From Zeimonas sediminis (GTDB taxonomy: Bacteria > Pseudomonadota > Gammaproteobacteria > Burkholderiales > Burkholderiaceae_E): a stretch of DNA of 64,000 nt. Below, one piece after another: positions 11,042 through 21,557 of the stretch (position 1 is its first letter; every line of letters begins with the position of its first letter). The stretch lies in NCBI RefSeq assembly GCF_023721795.1, contig NZ_JAMQYE010000001.1, positions 496,001 to 560,000 on the forward strand, in the 5' to 3' direction. Position numbers and translations under genes: made by a program. The notes under the pieces were generated by a model, which worked only from the letters and a program-made list of their open reading frames with translations, made no database searches and was not told the origin of the DNA.

Positions 11042-13320
11042 AGGCTGGAGGCGATCAGGAAGGCCCGCCCGCGGGCGAAGCGATCCCGCAGCTCCTCCAT
11101 CCGGATCGAGATCGCGCGCCGGTCGTCGCGACGGACCAGCAGCGCCACGGTGCGGCGCTGGTTGATCCACGCCACCTTCGCGAAGCTCGGCTTGTCGTCG
11201 CGGCCGGTCAGCTCGACCCAGTCGCCTCGGCCCAGCTGCTCGAAGGCCTCGGCCGCCTCGAGCGGCAGCCGTCGCGGCTGCGGCGGAAGATCGTCCAGGT
11301 CCAGCGTGCCGAGGATCTCCAGCAGGCGGCGGTCCGGCGCCTCGCCGGGCGGGGCGGGTTCGGGCGGACGGGGCGCAACGGCCTGCGCGAGCGCGCGGCG
11401 GTGGCCGCGCTGCATCCGTCGCAGGTGGATCAGGAACAGCTCGTCGAAGAAGGCGCGGAACTCGTCGTCCTTCGCACCGATCTCGCTGACCCCCTGGCCG
11501 ATCAGACGGATCAGCGGCGGGATGCGCTCGGCCAGCTCGCGCCGGCTGCCGCCGTCGCGAACATCGAGGCTCCAGACCAGGTCGTCGACGACCTGCATCG
11601 CGACGCGGAAGTCGGTGCTGTCCTCGCCGCTGCGCAGCGCGGCGGTCCGGGCGTGCCTGAGCCAGACCTTGTGCAGGAAGTCGCGGACCGACTCGGGGAC
11701 CTCGCTGTCCGCCAGCTTCTGCTCGATCAGCTCGCGGATCCGTTCGGTGACCAGGCGCTCGCGGTCGGGGCCAGGACGGCGCGAGTAGTCGCGCCGGTTC
11801 CTGCGGTCGGGGGCTGCCTCCAGTGCCTGCCGCTCGCGCGCCACGCGCTCGATCAGCTGGCCCACGTGCTGGGCGGCCCGCGCGTACTCGCGCTCGACCT
11901 GGCGCGCGATCACCGAGGAGCGGGTCTGCAGCGCGCCGGTCACCACCTCGACCGCGCGAACGATGGTCTCCAGCCGGCGGTGCAGCTCGCTGCCGCGAGT
12001 CAGGTCGTCGGCGAAGGCGACCGAGATCGCGCCGACGTGCTCGACCAGCCGGCGCAACGAGCGCGGCTCGTCGCCGAGATAGCCCGGGTCCAGCAGCGAC
12101 AGCGCGAGCGCCGGCTGCTGCAGGCGCCAGACCAGCGGCTTGGCCGGCTCGGGCATTCGTCGATCGTCGACGACGTAGTCGAACAGCGCGGCCACCACGT
12201 CGACGACCGCCAGTTGCGCGGGCGAGGCGCCGGCTCGCGACAGGCCGCCGCGCGCGCGCCCGAAGAACTCGCCTCGGGCCTCGCGGCTGTACGGCGCCAG
12301 GCCGGCTGCGTGCGCCAGCGCGACCGCATCGCGTTCGAGATCGACGACAGGTTGCAGCACCGAAAGGGCCGCGCCGGAAGGCGGAGCCCGGAGCGCGGGC
12401 AGCGGCGACGTGCCCAGTGCCGCCGCGTCGCGGTCGAGCGCGGCGACCCGGTCGGCGACGCCGACGGCCGGCTCCCCGGAACTCTCGGCCGCCGATTCCT
12501 CGGGCTTCCGCGGCGGTTGCGGCGCGGCCAAGGCCTGCCTGTCTTCGGCGCGCGCCCCGAGCGCGGGCGGCGGCGCGGCCGGGGGCAAGGACGTGGGCGG
12601 CGTCTCTCGCTCGGGAGATGTCTCGGGCTCCGGCCCCCAGTCGTCCTGCTCGAGCCCGGCAGCCTCTGCCGGCGGGCGCTCGGCCGCGCCGGATACCCCC
12701 TCGGCCTCGAGCATCGCGTCGGCCGAGGCGATCGCCGCGGCGACCGGGGGCGCCACGTGTCGCGCGAGCGCCTGCCTGAGCGCGAGCCGGGTGCCGGCAG
12801 TCTCGGCGACGCCGGCCACGGCGGACACCAGCGCCGATGCGATCGTTCGGGCGCCCAGCGGATTTGCGTCGTCCTCGGCCCACTGGCCGGCCGAGATCCG
12901 GCGCACCCGGTTCACATAGTCGTCGTACTGGGCGCCGGTTTCCTCGCGGATCGCCGCGGCCAGGGCGCCGGCCAGGATCTGCGCCTCGAGCGCGTCCTGG
13001 CCCAGCAGCGCGAGCGGCGCGCCCTCGGCCTTGCCGGCCTTGGCTGCCTCCAGGCAGCGCAGGACCCGGCGGGACAACTCGTCCGGGATTCGCGCCGCGC
13101 GGCCGAGCGGATCGCGGCCCAGCTGCACCGCGGCGGCCAGCATCGCCTGGCGCTCGCGCCCGTCGGCCAGCGCATCCGCGCCGTGCTCCAGGTCGTGAGC
13201 GATCGCGATCAGCGCCTCGCCGAGCGCGCGCGACGCCGCCGCGCCCAGCATCTCGCGGACGCGGGCGAACAGCAGCGGGCGCGACGGCTCCGCGGTGCGG
13301 AAGGTGTCGGGATCGTTCAC
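11038..13320 (-). CDS. DUF1631-family protein
   Basis: A 760-residue protein of the DUF1631 family, which is common in beta- and gammaproteobacteria and has no assigned function. No signal peptide or membrane segment is visible, so it is probably cytoplasmic. A long Ala/Pro/Glu-rich low-complexity linker covers about residues 200-310. Two mostly helical regions flank it, the second rich in Arg (KLADSEVPESVRDFLHKVW). The last ~70 residues (LGRGDWVELTGRDDKPSFAK onward) look like a small beta-barrel, resembling a PilZ domain. It stands alone, convergent with the ABC ATPase gene. I do not assign a function. Confidence 0.82.
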   Translation of the reverse strand: MNDPDTFRTAEPSRPLLFARVREMLGAAASRALGEALIAIAHDLEHGADALADGRERQAMLAAAVQLGRDPLGRAARIPDELSRRVLRCLEAAKAGKAEGAPLALLGQDALEAQILAGALAAAIREETGAQYDDYVNRVRRISAGQWAEDDANPLGARTIASALVSAVAGVAETAGTRLALRQALARHVAPPVAAAIASADAMLEAEGVSGAAERPPAEAAGLEQDDWGPEPETSPERETPPTSLPPAAPPPALGARAEDRQALAAPQPPRKPEESAAESSGEPAVGVADRVAALDRDAAALGTSPLPALRAPPSGAALSVLQPVVDLERDAVALAHAAGLAPYSREARGEFFGRARGGLSRAGASPAQLAVVDVVAALFDYVVDDRRMPEPAKPLVWRLQQPALALSLLDPGYLGDEPRSLRRLVEHVGAISVAFADDLTRGSELHRRLETIVRAVEVVTGALQTRSSVIARQVEREYARAAQHVGQLIERVARERQALEAAPDRRNRRDYSRRPGPDRERLVTERIRELIEQKLADSEVPESVRDFLHKVWLRHARTAALRSGEDSTDFRVAMQVVDDLVWSLDVRDGGSRRELAERIPPLIRLIGQGVSEIGAKDDEFRAFFDELFLIHLRRMQRGHRRALAQAVAPRPPEPAPPGEAPDRRLLEILGTLDLDDLPPQPRRLPLEAAEAFEQLGRGDWVELTGRDDKPSFAKVAWINQRRTVALLVRRDDRRAISIRMEELRDRFARGRAFLIASSL

Positions 13321-13363
13321 GGTGCGGGCGATGCTACCCGAAGCCCCTTCCCCGACCCGTGAA

Positions 13364-14722
13364 CTAATCGACGCCCTCGAGCCTGTCGCGCAGGAAGCCT
13401 GTCACGAGGTTCGCGAGCGAGCCGTTGCCTGGCGGCTCGCGGTAGTCGTAGCGGGCCCTGATGACCGGCATCGGCAGGTCCAGCAGCGCGCCGAGGTCGA
13501 CCGGGGTGCCGGAGACGACCGCGTCGGCACGCGTCGCGACGATGCTCGCCCTCAGGTCGGCGGCCTCGCTCGCCGAGTAGCCCATCGCCGGAAGCACCTG
13601 GCCGATGTGCGGGTATCGGCGAAAGGCCTCGGCAAGCGAGCCGACCGCCGACGGTCGCGGATCGACGATCTCGAGCGCCCCGCCCTGCCGGGCGGCGAGC
13701 CAGCCGGCGCCGTTCGGCATTCCGCCGTGAGTGATCGTGGGGCCGTCCTCGACCACGACGACCCGCATGCCGGCCAGGGAGCCGGCCGGATCGAGCCGCA
13801 CCGCCGACTCGCCGCGAACCAGCGCCGCGCGGGGGGCCAGCTCGCGCGCCGAGGCCTCGACCCGGGCGATCGCGTCGGGCGCGGCCGAGTTCGACTTGGC
13901 GACTACCACCACGTCGGCCATCCGCAGCACCGCCTCGCCGGGGTGCCAGTCGCGCTCGTGCCCGGCGCGCAGCGGGTCGACCAGCACGATGTGCAGGTCG
14001 GGCCGAACGAAGGGAAAGTCGTTGTTGCCGCCGTCCCACAGCACCAGGTCGGCCTGCGCTTGCGCCTCGGCGAGGATCCGCGCGTAGTCGACGCCGGCGA
14101 AGACGGTGCCGCCCACCGCGATGTGCGGCTCGTATTCCTCGCGTTCCTCGATCGTGCAATCGGCCGCGTCGAGATCGGCGCGCGAGGCGAAGCGCTGCAC
14201 CGCCTGGCGCGCCAGCTCGCCGTAGGGCATCGGGTGGCGCATCACCGCCACCCGCAAGCCGAGCTGCCTGAGCAGGCCCGACAGCCAGCGCGAGACCTGC
14301 GACTTGCCTGCGCCGGTTCGCACCGCCGACACCGCGATCACCGGCAGGCGAGACTCGAGCATCGTGCGCCGCGGCCCGAGCATCGTGAAGTCGGCGCCGG
14401 CCGCGAGCGCGATCGACGCCCGGTGCATGACCTCGACGTGGGCGATGTCCGAGTACGCGAACACCACCTCGTCGATCCGCTCCGCTGCGACCAGGCCGGC
14501 CAGCTCCGCCTCGTCGACGATCGGGATGCCCTGCGGATAGCGCGGACCGGCGAGCGAGGCCGGGTAGCGCCGACCGGCGATGCCGGGGATCTGCGCGGCC
14601 GTGAACGCGATCACCCGCACTGCGGGATCGTCGCGATACACGACGTTGAAGTTGTGGAAGTCGCGCCCGGCCGCGCCCATGATGACGATGCGGCGATGCG
14701 GCGAGGCGGTTGCGTGGTTCAT
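13364..14722 (-). CDS. Cyclic 2,3-diphosphoglycerate synthetase-like P-loop protein
   Basis: A 452-residue protein of the COG2403 type. The N-terminal ~140 residues resemble a Rossmann domain (RRIVIMGAAGRDFHNFNVVY). A P-loop NTPase domain follows with VSAVRTGAGKSQVSRWLSGL as the Walker A-like loop, then LVLWDGGNNDFPFVRPDLHI as the Walker B region. The archetype makes cyclic 2,3-diphosphoglycerate in thermophilic methanogens; the role of bacterial members is unknown. The start ATG at 14722 has GGAG 9 bases upstream. It is divergent from dgkA with ~108 bases between them. Family assignment is good; function is open. Confidence 0.78.
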   Translation of the reverse strand: MNHATASPHRRIVIMGAAGRDFHNFNVVYRDDPAVRVIAFTAAQIPGIAGRRYPASLAGPRYPQGIPIVDEAELAGLVAAERIDEVVFAYSDIAHVEVMHRASIALAAGADFTMLGPRRTMLESRLPVIAVSAVRTGAGKSQVSRWLSGLLRQLGLRVAVMRHPMPYGELARQAVQRFASRADLDAADCTIEEREEYEPHIAVGGTVFAGVDYARILAEAQAQADLVLWDGGNNDFPFVRPDLHIVLVDPLRAGHERDWHPGEAVLRMADVVVVAKSNSAAPDAIARVEASARELAPRAALVRGESAVRLDPAGSLAGMRVVVVEDGPTITHGGMPNGAGWLAARQGGALEIVDPRPSAVGSLAEAFRRYPHIGQVLPAMGYSASEAADLRASIVATRADAVVSGTPVDLGALLDLPMPVIRARYDYREPPGNGSLANLVTGFLRDRLEGVD

Positions 14723-14830
14723 CTGCGGCGGGCTCCGTGATCGGCGCGGCGTTCGGTCGCGAGTGCTAGTACTGTAGCGGCACGCGCGACCGTCGCGTTC
14801 GACGAATCCAGGGGAACCGGGAGCAAGGAC

Positions 14831-15190
14831 TTGGAAAGGGACAAGGGTCAGGGCTTCGCCAGGCGGGCCGGCTTCGCGCTGAACGGCATCAGGCTCGCGG
14901 TCGGCCGCGAGCGCAGCATGCGGACTCACCTGCTTGCCGCGGCGGCCGTTCTGGCGGCACTGGCCGTCACGCGGCCCCCTGCCCTGTGGTGGGCGATCCT
15001 CGCGCTGGCGGTCGGCCTGGTGCTGGTGGCCGAGCTGGCGAACAGCGCGCTCGAGACGCTGATCGATCGCGTGCACCCCGAGCGGCATCCCGAGATCGGC
15101 GCGGCGAAGGACATCGCGGCGGGCGCGGTGCTGGTCGCGAGCGGGATCGCGCTCGTCGTGGGCGTCGCCTTCCTCTTCGCCGTCCTCTGA
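14831..15190 (+). CDS. dgkA: Diacylglycerol kinase
   Basis: A small integral membrane kinase that phosphorylates diacylglycerol to phosphatidic acid, recycling lipid released by osmoregulated glucan or LPS modification. The 119-residue sequence shows an amphipathic N terminus, three hydrophobic segments, and the family signature VAELANSALETLIDRVHPER followed by IGAAKDIAAGAV. The start TTG (14831) follows GGGAG by 7 bases. A hydrolase gene follows 44 bases later on the same strand. Confidence 0.9.
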   Translation: MERDKGQGFARRAGFALNGIRLAVGRERSMRTHLLAAAAVLAALAVTRPPALWWAILALAVGLVLVAELANSALETLIDRVHPERHPEIGAAKDIAAGAVLVASGIALVVGVAFLFAVL

Positions 15191-15234
15191 GCGGGCTCGG
15201 CGGGCCCGCCGGGCCGGTATGATTCAGCCCGCCC

Positions 15235-16098
15235 ATGAGCGCCAGATCCCCCCTGATCGTCTTCTCGCACGCCAACAGCTTTCCGGCCGGAACCTACGGA
15301 CTGCTGTTCCGCTCGCTGCGGGCGCGCGGCATCGCGGTCAAGGCGATCGAGAAGTTCGGTCACGACCCTCGCTATCCGGTCACCAGCAACTGGCCGCACC
15401 TGGTCCGGCAGCTCGCCGACTTCGCGGCACCCGAGATCGAGGCCCACGCGGGCCCCGCCTTCCTGGTCGGGCACTCGCTGGGCGGCTTCCTGAGCCTGAT
15501 GTGCGCGGCGCGCAATCCGCTGCTCGGCGGCCGTGGCGCGCGCGGCGTTCTGCTTCTCGACTCGCCCTTGCTGGGGGGCTGGCGAGCGCGCACCCTGGGC
15601 CTGGTCAAGCTCACGCAACTGGTGGGTTCGGTGTCGCCGGGGCGGGTGAGCCGCAGGCGCCGGTACCAGTGGCCGAGCGCCGACGCCGCGCTCGAGCACT
15701 TCATGCACAAGCGCGCGTTCGCGGACTGGCATCCGCAGGTGCTGCGCGACTACGTCGAGCACGCGATGCACGACGAGGTCGCGCCCGACGGCACGGTTCG
15801 CCGTGTGCTCGACTTCGATCGCGACATCGAGACCCGCATCTACAACACCCTGCCGCACAACCTCGACAGGCTGTTGCGCAGGCATCCGCTGCAGTGCCCG
15901 GTCGGCTTCATCGGCGGCACCCGGTCGCTGGAGATGCGGCAGATCGGGTTCGCGATGACGCGCAAGGTGGTCGGCAACGATCGTCCCGAACGCCTTCGCA
16001 TGATCGAGGGCAGCCACCTGTTCCCGATGGAGAGGCCGCTCGAGACCGCTGCCGCGATCGAGGCGATGCTGGCCGGGCTGCAAGGCCTGGCCCGGTAG
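15235..16098 (+). CDS. Alpha/beta hydrolase
   Basis: A 287-residue alpha/beta-hydrolase-fold protein without a signal peptide. The oxyanion region is SHANSFPAGTYG near residue 12. The nucleophile elbow is GHSLGG with Ser at about 81, a likely acid lies in the middle third, and the catalytic His is probably in EGSHLFPMERP near residue 265. The substrate cannot be predicted. It follows dgkA at 44 bases and may be co-transcribed. Confidence 0.88.
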   Translation: MSARSPLIVFSHANSFPAGTYGLLFRSLRARGIAVKAIEKFGHDPRYPVTSNWPHLVRQLADFAAPEIEAHAGPAFLVGHSLGGFLSLMCAARNPLLGGRGARGVLLLDSPLLGGWRARTLGLVKLTQLVGSVSPGRVSRRRRYQWPSADAALEHFMHKRAFADWHPQVLRDYVEHAMHDEVAPDGTVRRVLDFDRDIETRIYNTLPHNLDRLLRRHPLQCPVGFIGGTRSLEMRQIGFAMTRKVVGNDRPERLRMIEGSHLFPMERPLETAAAIEAMLAGLQGLAR

Positions 16099-16190
16099 CC
16101 CGACCGCCTTCGAGTCGCATGCCCCCGCGCTTGCCGCGATCGGCTGGGCACGATACCGGCCATCCCTATCGCGCCGGTTGATCCAATTCA

Positions 16191-18435
<2,245 letters not shown>

Positions 18436-18462
18436 GAACTGCCAGACCGTCCGGGCAGGAGA

Positions 18463-18482
18463 ACGGCCCCTCGAGGGGCCGT
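18463..18482 (+). terminator. Hairpin terminator after katG
   Basis: ACGGCCCC-TCGA-GGGGCCGT is a perfect 8-bp stem 27 bases after the katG stop codon, followed by the pyrimidine-rich CCCTTCATCCTTC. It lies between convergent genes and could serve both strands. The T run is weak. Confidence 0.55.
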
Positions 18483-18508
18483 CCCTTCATCCTTCATCGT
18501 CACCGGAT

Positions 18509-19231
18509 TCAGCGCGAGGGCAGCACTCGAGCCGGAGGCGCGCCGCGGCGCAGGCTCACCCACAACAGCCACAGGCAGAACGCCGACTCGGCCAGCAACG
18601 GGAGGGCATAGGCCGGCCCAAATGTCGCGGACAGCCCCGGCGCGAGCAGGCGCACGCCGCTGCCGGCGAGGTAGACCCCGCCGGCGGCCGTCACCAACAG
18701 GCCGAGCGCGCGCGGCGCCCAGCGCGAGCGCAGCAGCAGGACGCCGGTGAGCACGGCGTTGACGCCGAAGAACGCCAGCCCCAGGTCGTAGCCGTGGGCG
18801 TGCGCCTGCAGTCGCAAGGTCGCGAGAGCGGCCGCGCCGTCACCGAGCATGACAGCTGCCCGGCCGTCCTCGGCAAGCAGCACGGCGGCTTGCAGGTTCA
18901 GGAGGTTGGCGCCGAGCACGGCCGCCTGCATCAGGCGAAAGGCCATGGCTGCGAGCGCCAGCGCCGGGCCGTGAGTCCGCAGCAGTCGAAACAGCAGCAC
19001 GGCCAGTGCGACGTCAGCGATCAGCATCACGGTGTCGGCTGCGATGCTGGCCCGCACCATGCCCAGCGAGGTCTGCAGGCCCGCGAAAACGCTCGCAGGA
19101 TCGTCCGGCGCCAGGAGCGGAGCGCGCACGGCCGCCTCGCTCCAGACCCCCGCGACGATGATGACGAGATAGAGGGCGCCGGCCAGTCCGGCGGCTGGGC
19201 GGAAACCGGGAGCGGTGGCGGGATCGGTCAT
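18509..19231 (-). CDS. DUF4386-family membrane protein
   Basis: A 240-residue integral membrane protein with about six hydrophobic segments. Its features match DUF4386: an early GALYLVIIVAGVWSE segment, then LGANLLNLQAAVLLA and LGLAFFGVNAVLTGVLLL. The function of the family is unknown. Its ATG overlaps the stop codon of the EamA gene by 4 bases (ATGA), making it the last gene of the wrbA operon. It may act with the exporter or with redox stress, but this rests only on position. Confidence 0.8.
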   Translation of the reverse strand: MTDPATAPGFRPAAGLAGALYLVIIVAGVWSEAAVRAPLLAPDDPASVFAGLQTSLGMVRASIAADTVMLIADVALAVLLFRLLRTHGPALALAAMAFRLMQAAVLGANLLNLQAAVLLAEDGRAAVMLGDGAAALATLRLQAHAHGYDLGLAFFGVNAVLTGVLLLRSRWAPRALGLLVTAAGGVYLAGSGVRLLAPGLSATFGPAYALPLLAESAFCLWLLWVSLRRGAPPARVLPSR

Positions 19232-20133
19232 CGCAAGAGGGTGACGGGGCGCGCGCCAGGAATTCGCCGGGCGAAGGGAACCTCGGGCCGTGACGCAGCC
19301 CATTGTCCCACGCCCACCGAGAGAAGCACCACGAGCACGCCGATGCACTGCATCGCCGTCAGGCGCTGGTCCAGCGCGACCCATCCGATGCCGACCGCGG
19401 TCACCGGGCTCAGGAGTGCGAGCAGCGACACGGTCGCTGGCCCCAGCCGCGCAATCCCGCGGAACCACAGGAAGTAGGTCAGCGCTGCGCCGATCAGGCC
19501 GAGGTAGACGAGACCGCCGACATGTACGGCGTCGAGGGCGGGCAGTCGCCCCTCGGAGAGCAGCGCCATCGGCAGCAGGACCATTCCGCCTGCCGTCAAC
19601 TGCCAGGCGGTGAACGTCAATGGCCCGACCCCGGATTGCCACTTGCGGCTCAGCACGGTTCCCGCGGCCATCGCCGCCGCGCTGCCGGCGCCAGCGGCGA
19701 GCCCGAGCGGATCGAGTGTCGCCGCCGGGCCCATGACCAGCAGTCCCACGCCCAGCGCGCCTGCGACGGCCGCAGCCACCGATGCCGCGCGCACCGGCGT
19801 ACCCAGCAGGCCGCGGGCGAACAGCAGGACCAGCAGCGCCTGCGCAGACCCGAGCGTGGCGGCAACTCCGCCCGGCAGGCGTTGGGCCGCGACGAACAGC
19901 AGCGTCCAGAAGACGGCGAAGTTGAGCGTGCCCAGAACGAGCACCTGCGGGAGACGCTCTCGCAACGGCAAGCGCCTCACGATCGCCAGCAACAGCAGGC
20001 CCGCTGGCAGCGCACGCAGCATGGCCAGCGTCATCGGCCGCCCCTCGGGCAGCCACGCGGTGGCGACGAAATAGGTGCTGCCCCACACGGCAGGCGCCAG
20101 CGCGGTCAGCAAGAGGTCGGGCGTCCGCTTCAT
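19228..20133 (-). CDS. EamA-family (DMT) transporter
   Basis: A drug/metabolite-transporter-superfamily protein of 301 residues with about ten transmembrane segments in two EamA repeats. It begins MKRTPDLLLTALAPAVWGST, typical of the family, with the second half starting near LDPLGLAAGAGSAAAMAAG. Members export amino acids, nucleosides or other small metabolites; the substrate is not predictable here. ATGA overlaps join it to the gene before (dsbA-like) and after (DUF4386). Confidence 0.9.
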   Translation of the reverse strand: MKRTPDLLLTALAPAVWGSTYFVATAWLPEGRPMTLAMLRALPAGLLLLAIVRRLPLRERLPQVLVLGTLNFAVFWTLLFVAAQRLPGGVAATLGSAQALLVLLFARGLLGTPVRAASVAAAVAGALGVGLLVMGPAATLDPLGLAAGAGSAAAMAAGTVLSRKWQSGVGPLTFTAWQLTAGGMVLLPMALLSEGRLPALDAVHVGGLVYLGLIGAALTYFLWFRGIARLGPATVSLLALLSPVTAVGIGWVALDQRLTAMQCIGVLVVLLSVGVGQWAASRPEVPFARRIPGARPVTLLR

Positions 20134-20831
20134 GGCCTCGTCTCCGACGCAGGCGTGCGTGCCGCACCGGTCGCTGGCGATCGGCCGGCCCATCGCAGCT
20201 GCTTCTGCAGTTGTGCGCGAAGGTCGTTCAGCGGGCCGTTGCGCAGCCGGGCGCCCGTTTCGGCGACGATCACCGTTGGCACCGAGCGCACGCCGAGATG
20301 CCGTGCCATGGCGCGGTCGGCTTCTACCGCCATGCGCGTGCGTCCATCCATCAGACAGTACCGAAAGGTGGCGCCATCGAAGCCGACGCTGCGCGCCACG
20401 TCCACGAGCACCTCGGTGTCGGCGACGTTGCGCGCCTGCGAGAGGTGTGCATCCTGCAAGGCATCGAACAGTCGCCAGTGGCCGTCCTGTCCGCCGAGCC
20501 GCTGGGCCGCCTGACAGGCGAGCGCACCCGGCAGGCCGTGCGGGTAGTCGAAGGCTGCGGCGCGCATGCGATCGATGGCGAAGCGTTCCGGAGCGTCGCT
20601 GGCCGCTGCGCAGGCCGCCCAGTGTCCGAGGATCGTCTCCTTGGCCGCTGCCGGCGAGCCGAACACCTCGGCCATTCGGGCGGGGCTGTCCTGCAGGACG
20701 AAGGTGCGATGCCGGATGTCGAGATCGAAGTCGCGGGCCAGCGCGCGCAGCCGCGGCGACAGGTTGAAGCACCAGCCGCAGACGACGTCGTGGAAAAATT
20801 CCAGTGTCAGCGTGGGGGCGCGGCGCATCAT
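20130..20831 (-). CDS. DsbA-fold (FrnE-like) oxidoreductase
   Basis: A cytoplasmic thioredoxin-fold protein of 233 residues. The active-site motif CGWC is at residues 18-21 after a first beta strand, and the cis-proline loop is VRSVPTVIV. There is no signal peptide, which separates it from periplasmic DsbA and points to the FrnE/2-hydroxychromene-isomerase-like branch. It probably handles thiol redox or a disulfide exchange step. It is coupled by ATGA overlaps to wrbA upstream and the EamA gene downstream. Confidence 0.88.
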   Translation of the reverse strand: MMRRAPTLTLEFFHDVVCGWCFNLSPRLRALARDFDLDIRHRTFVLQDSPARMAEVFGSPAAAKETILGHWAACAAASDAPERFAIDRMRAAAFDYPHGLPGALACQAAQRLGGQDGHWRLFDALQDAHLSQARNVADTEVLVDVARSVGFDGATFRYCLMDGRTRMAVEADRAMARHLGVRSVPTVIVAETGARLRNGPLNDLRAQLQKQLRWAGRSPATGAARTPASETRP

Positions 20832-21460
20832 GCGGCCTCCGCAAGAACAGCGCCTTGCGACGCCCCTGCGAGTGCGGCGGCGACCCGAGCCACGTGCTGG
20901 CCCTGGAACCGGGCGCCGGCCAGGTCTGTGGTGGTCGGTCGCCGCGATCCGTCGGGGCCGGCGATCGTGCCCGCGCCATAGGGTGAGCCGCCGACGATCT
21001 CGTCGTGGCGCGTTTGAGCCGCGAAGGTGTAGGGCATGCCGACGATGACCATGCCGAAGTGCAGCAGCGGGACATGCGTCGACAGGACCGTCATCTCGTG
21101 CCCGCCATGCTGGCTGCCGGTGGAAGTGAACACCGCGCCGACCTTCCCCGCCAGCGCGTTGCGAGCCCAGAGTCCGCCGGCCTGGTCGATGAATTGCTTG
21201 ACCGCACCGGCCATGGTGCCGAAGTGCGTCGGCGTTCCCAGGATGATCGCGTCGTACTGCGTCAGCTCGGCGACGGTCATCTCGGGCGTCTCGTCAGGCT
21301 GGAAGCCGGCGCGCTCGCGCACCGGCAGCGGCACTGTCTCGGGCACGCGACGCAGGTCGACCTGCACGCCGTCCACGCTGCGCGCGCCTTCGGCCTCGGC
21401 CTCGGCGAGCGCGCGCACATGGCCGTAGCTGGAGTAGTAGAGAACGAGAATGCGGGTCAT
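20828..21460 (-). CDS. wrbA: NAD(P)H:quinone oxidoreductase WrbA
   Basis: A flavodoxin-like FMN enzyme that reduces quinones by two electrons, limiting semiquinone and ROS formation. The 210-residue protein begins MTRILVLYYSSYGHVRALAE, the FMN phosphate loop, and contains the WrbA signatures GTPTHFGTMAGAVKQFID and FTSTGSQHGGHE. It has a good Shine-Dalgarno (AAGGG, 5 bases), but this lies inside a leader stem. It is the first gene of four overlapping genes, 97 bases after the LysR gene. Confidence 0.95.
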   Translation of the reverse strand: MTRILVLYYSSYGHVRALAEAEAEGARSVDGVQVDLRRVPETVPLPVRERAGFQPDETPEMTVAELTQYDAIILGTPTHFGTMAGAVKQFIDQAGGLWARNALAGKVGAVFTSTGSQHGGHEMTVLSTHVPLLHFGMVIVGMPYTFAAQTRHDEIVGGSPYGAGTIAGPDGSRRPTTTDLAGARFQGQHVARVAAALAGASQGAVLAEAA

Positions 21461-21466
21461 GATGTC

Positions 21467-21498
21467 CCTTCGTGTCTGGTGAGGTCAGGCCACGAAGG
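21467..21498 (-). promoter_or_regulatory. Leader hairpin covering the wrbA ribosome binding site
   Basis: In the minus-strand leader, CCTTCGTG (21498-21491) pairs perfectly with CACGAAGG (21474-21467) across 16 bases, and inner CTG/CAG pairs can extend the stem. The 3' arm contains the AAGG of the wrbA Shine-Dalgarno. The fold would hide the ribosome binding site. The same inverted repeat could instead be a protein operator. Confidence 0.5.
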
Positions 21499-21557
21499 AT
21501 GAAAGACCGGGCCCCCGCGAAAAAGAGGCGTGCCGCACATTCACTCTTCACGCTCGT

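Noticed and set aside
18509..21460. The four overlapping genes as a toxin-antitoxin or defence island
   Set aside because: All four are recognisable metabolic, redox or transport families of normal size, with no nuclease, methylase or toxin features.
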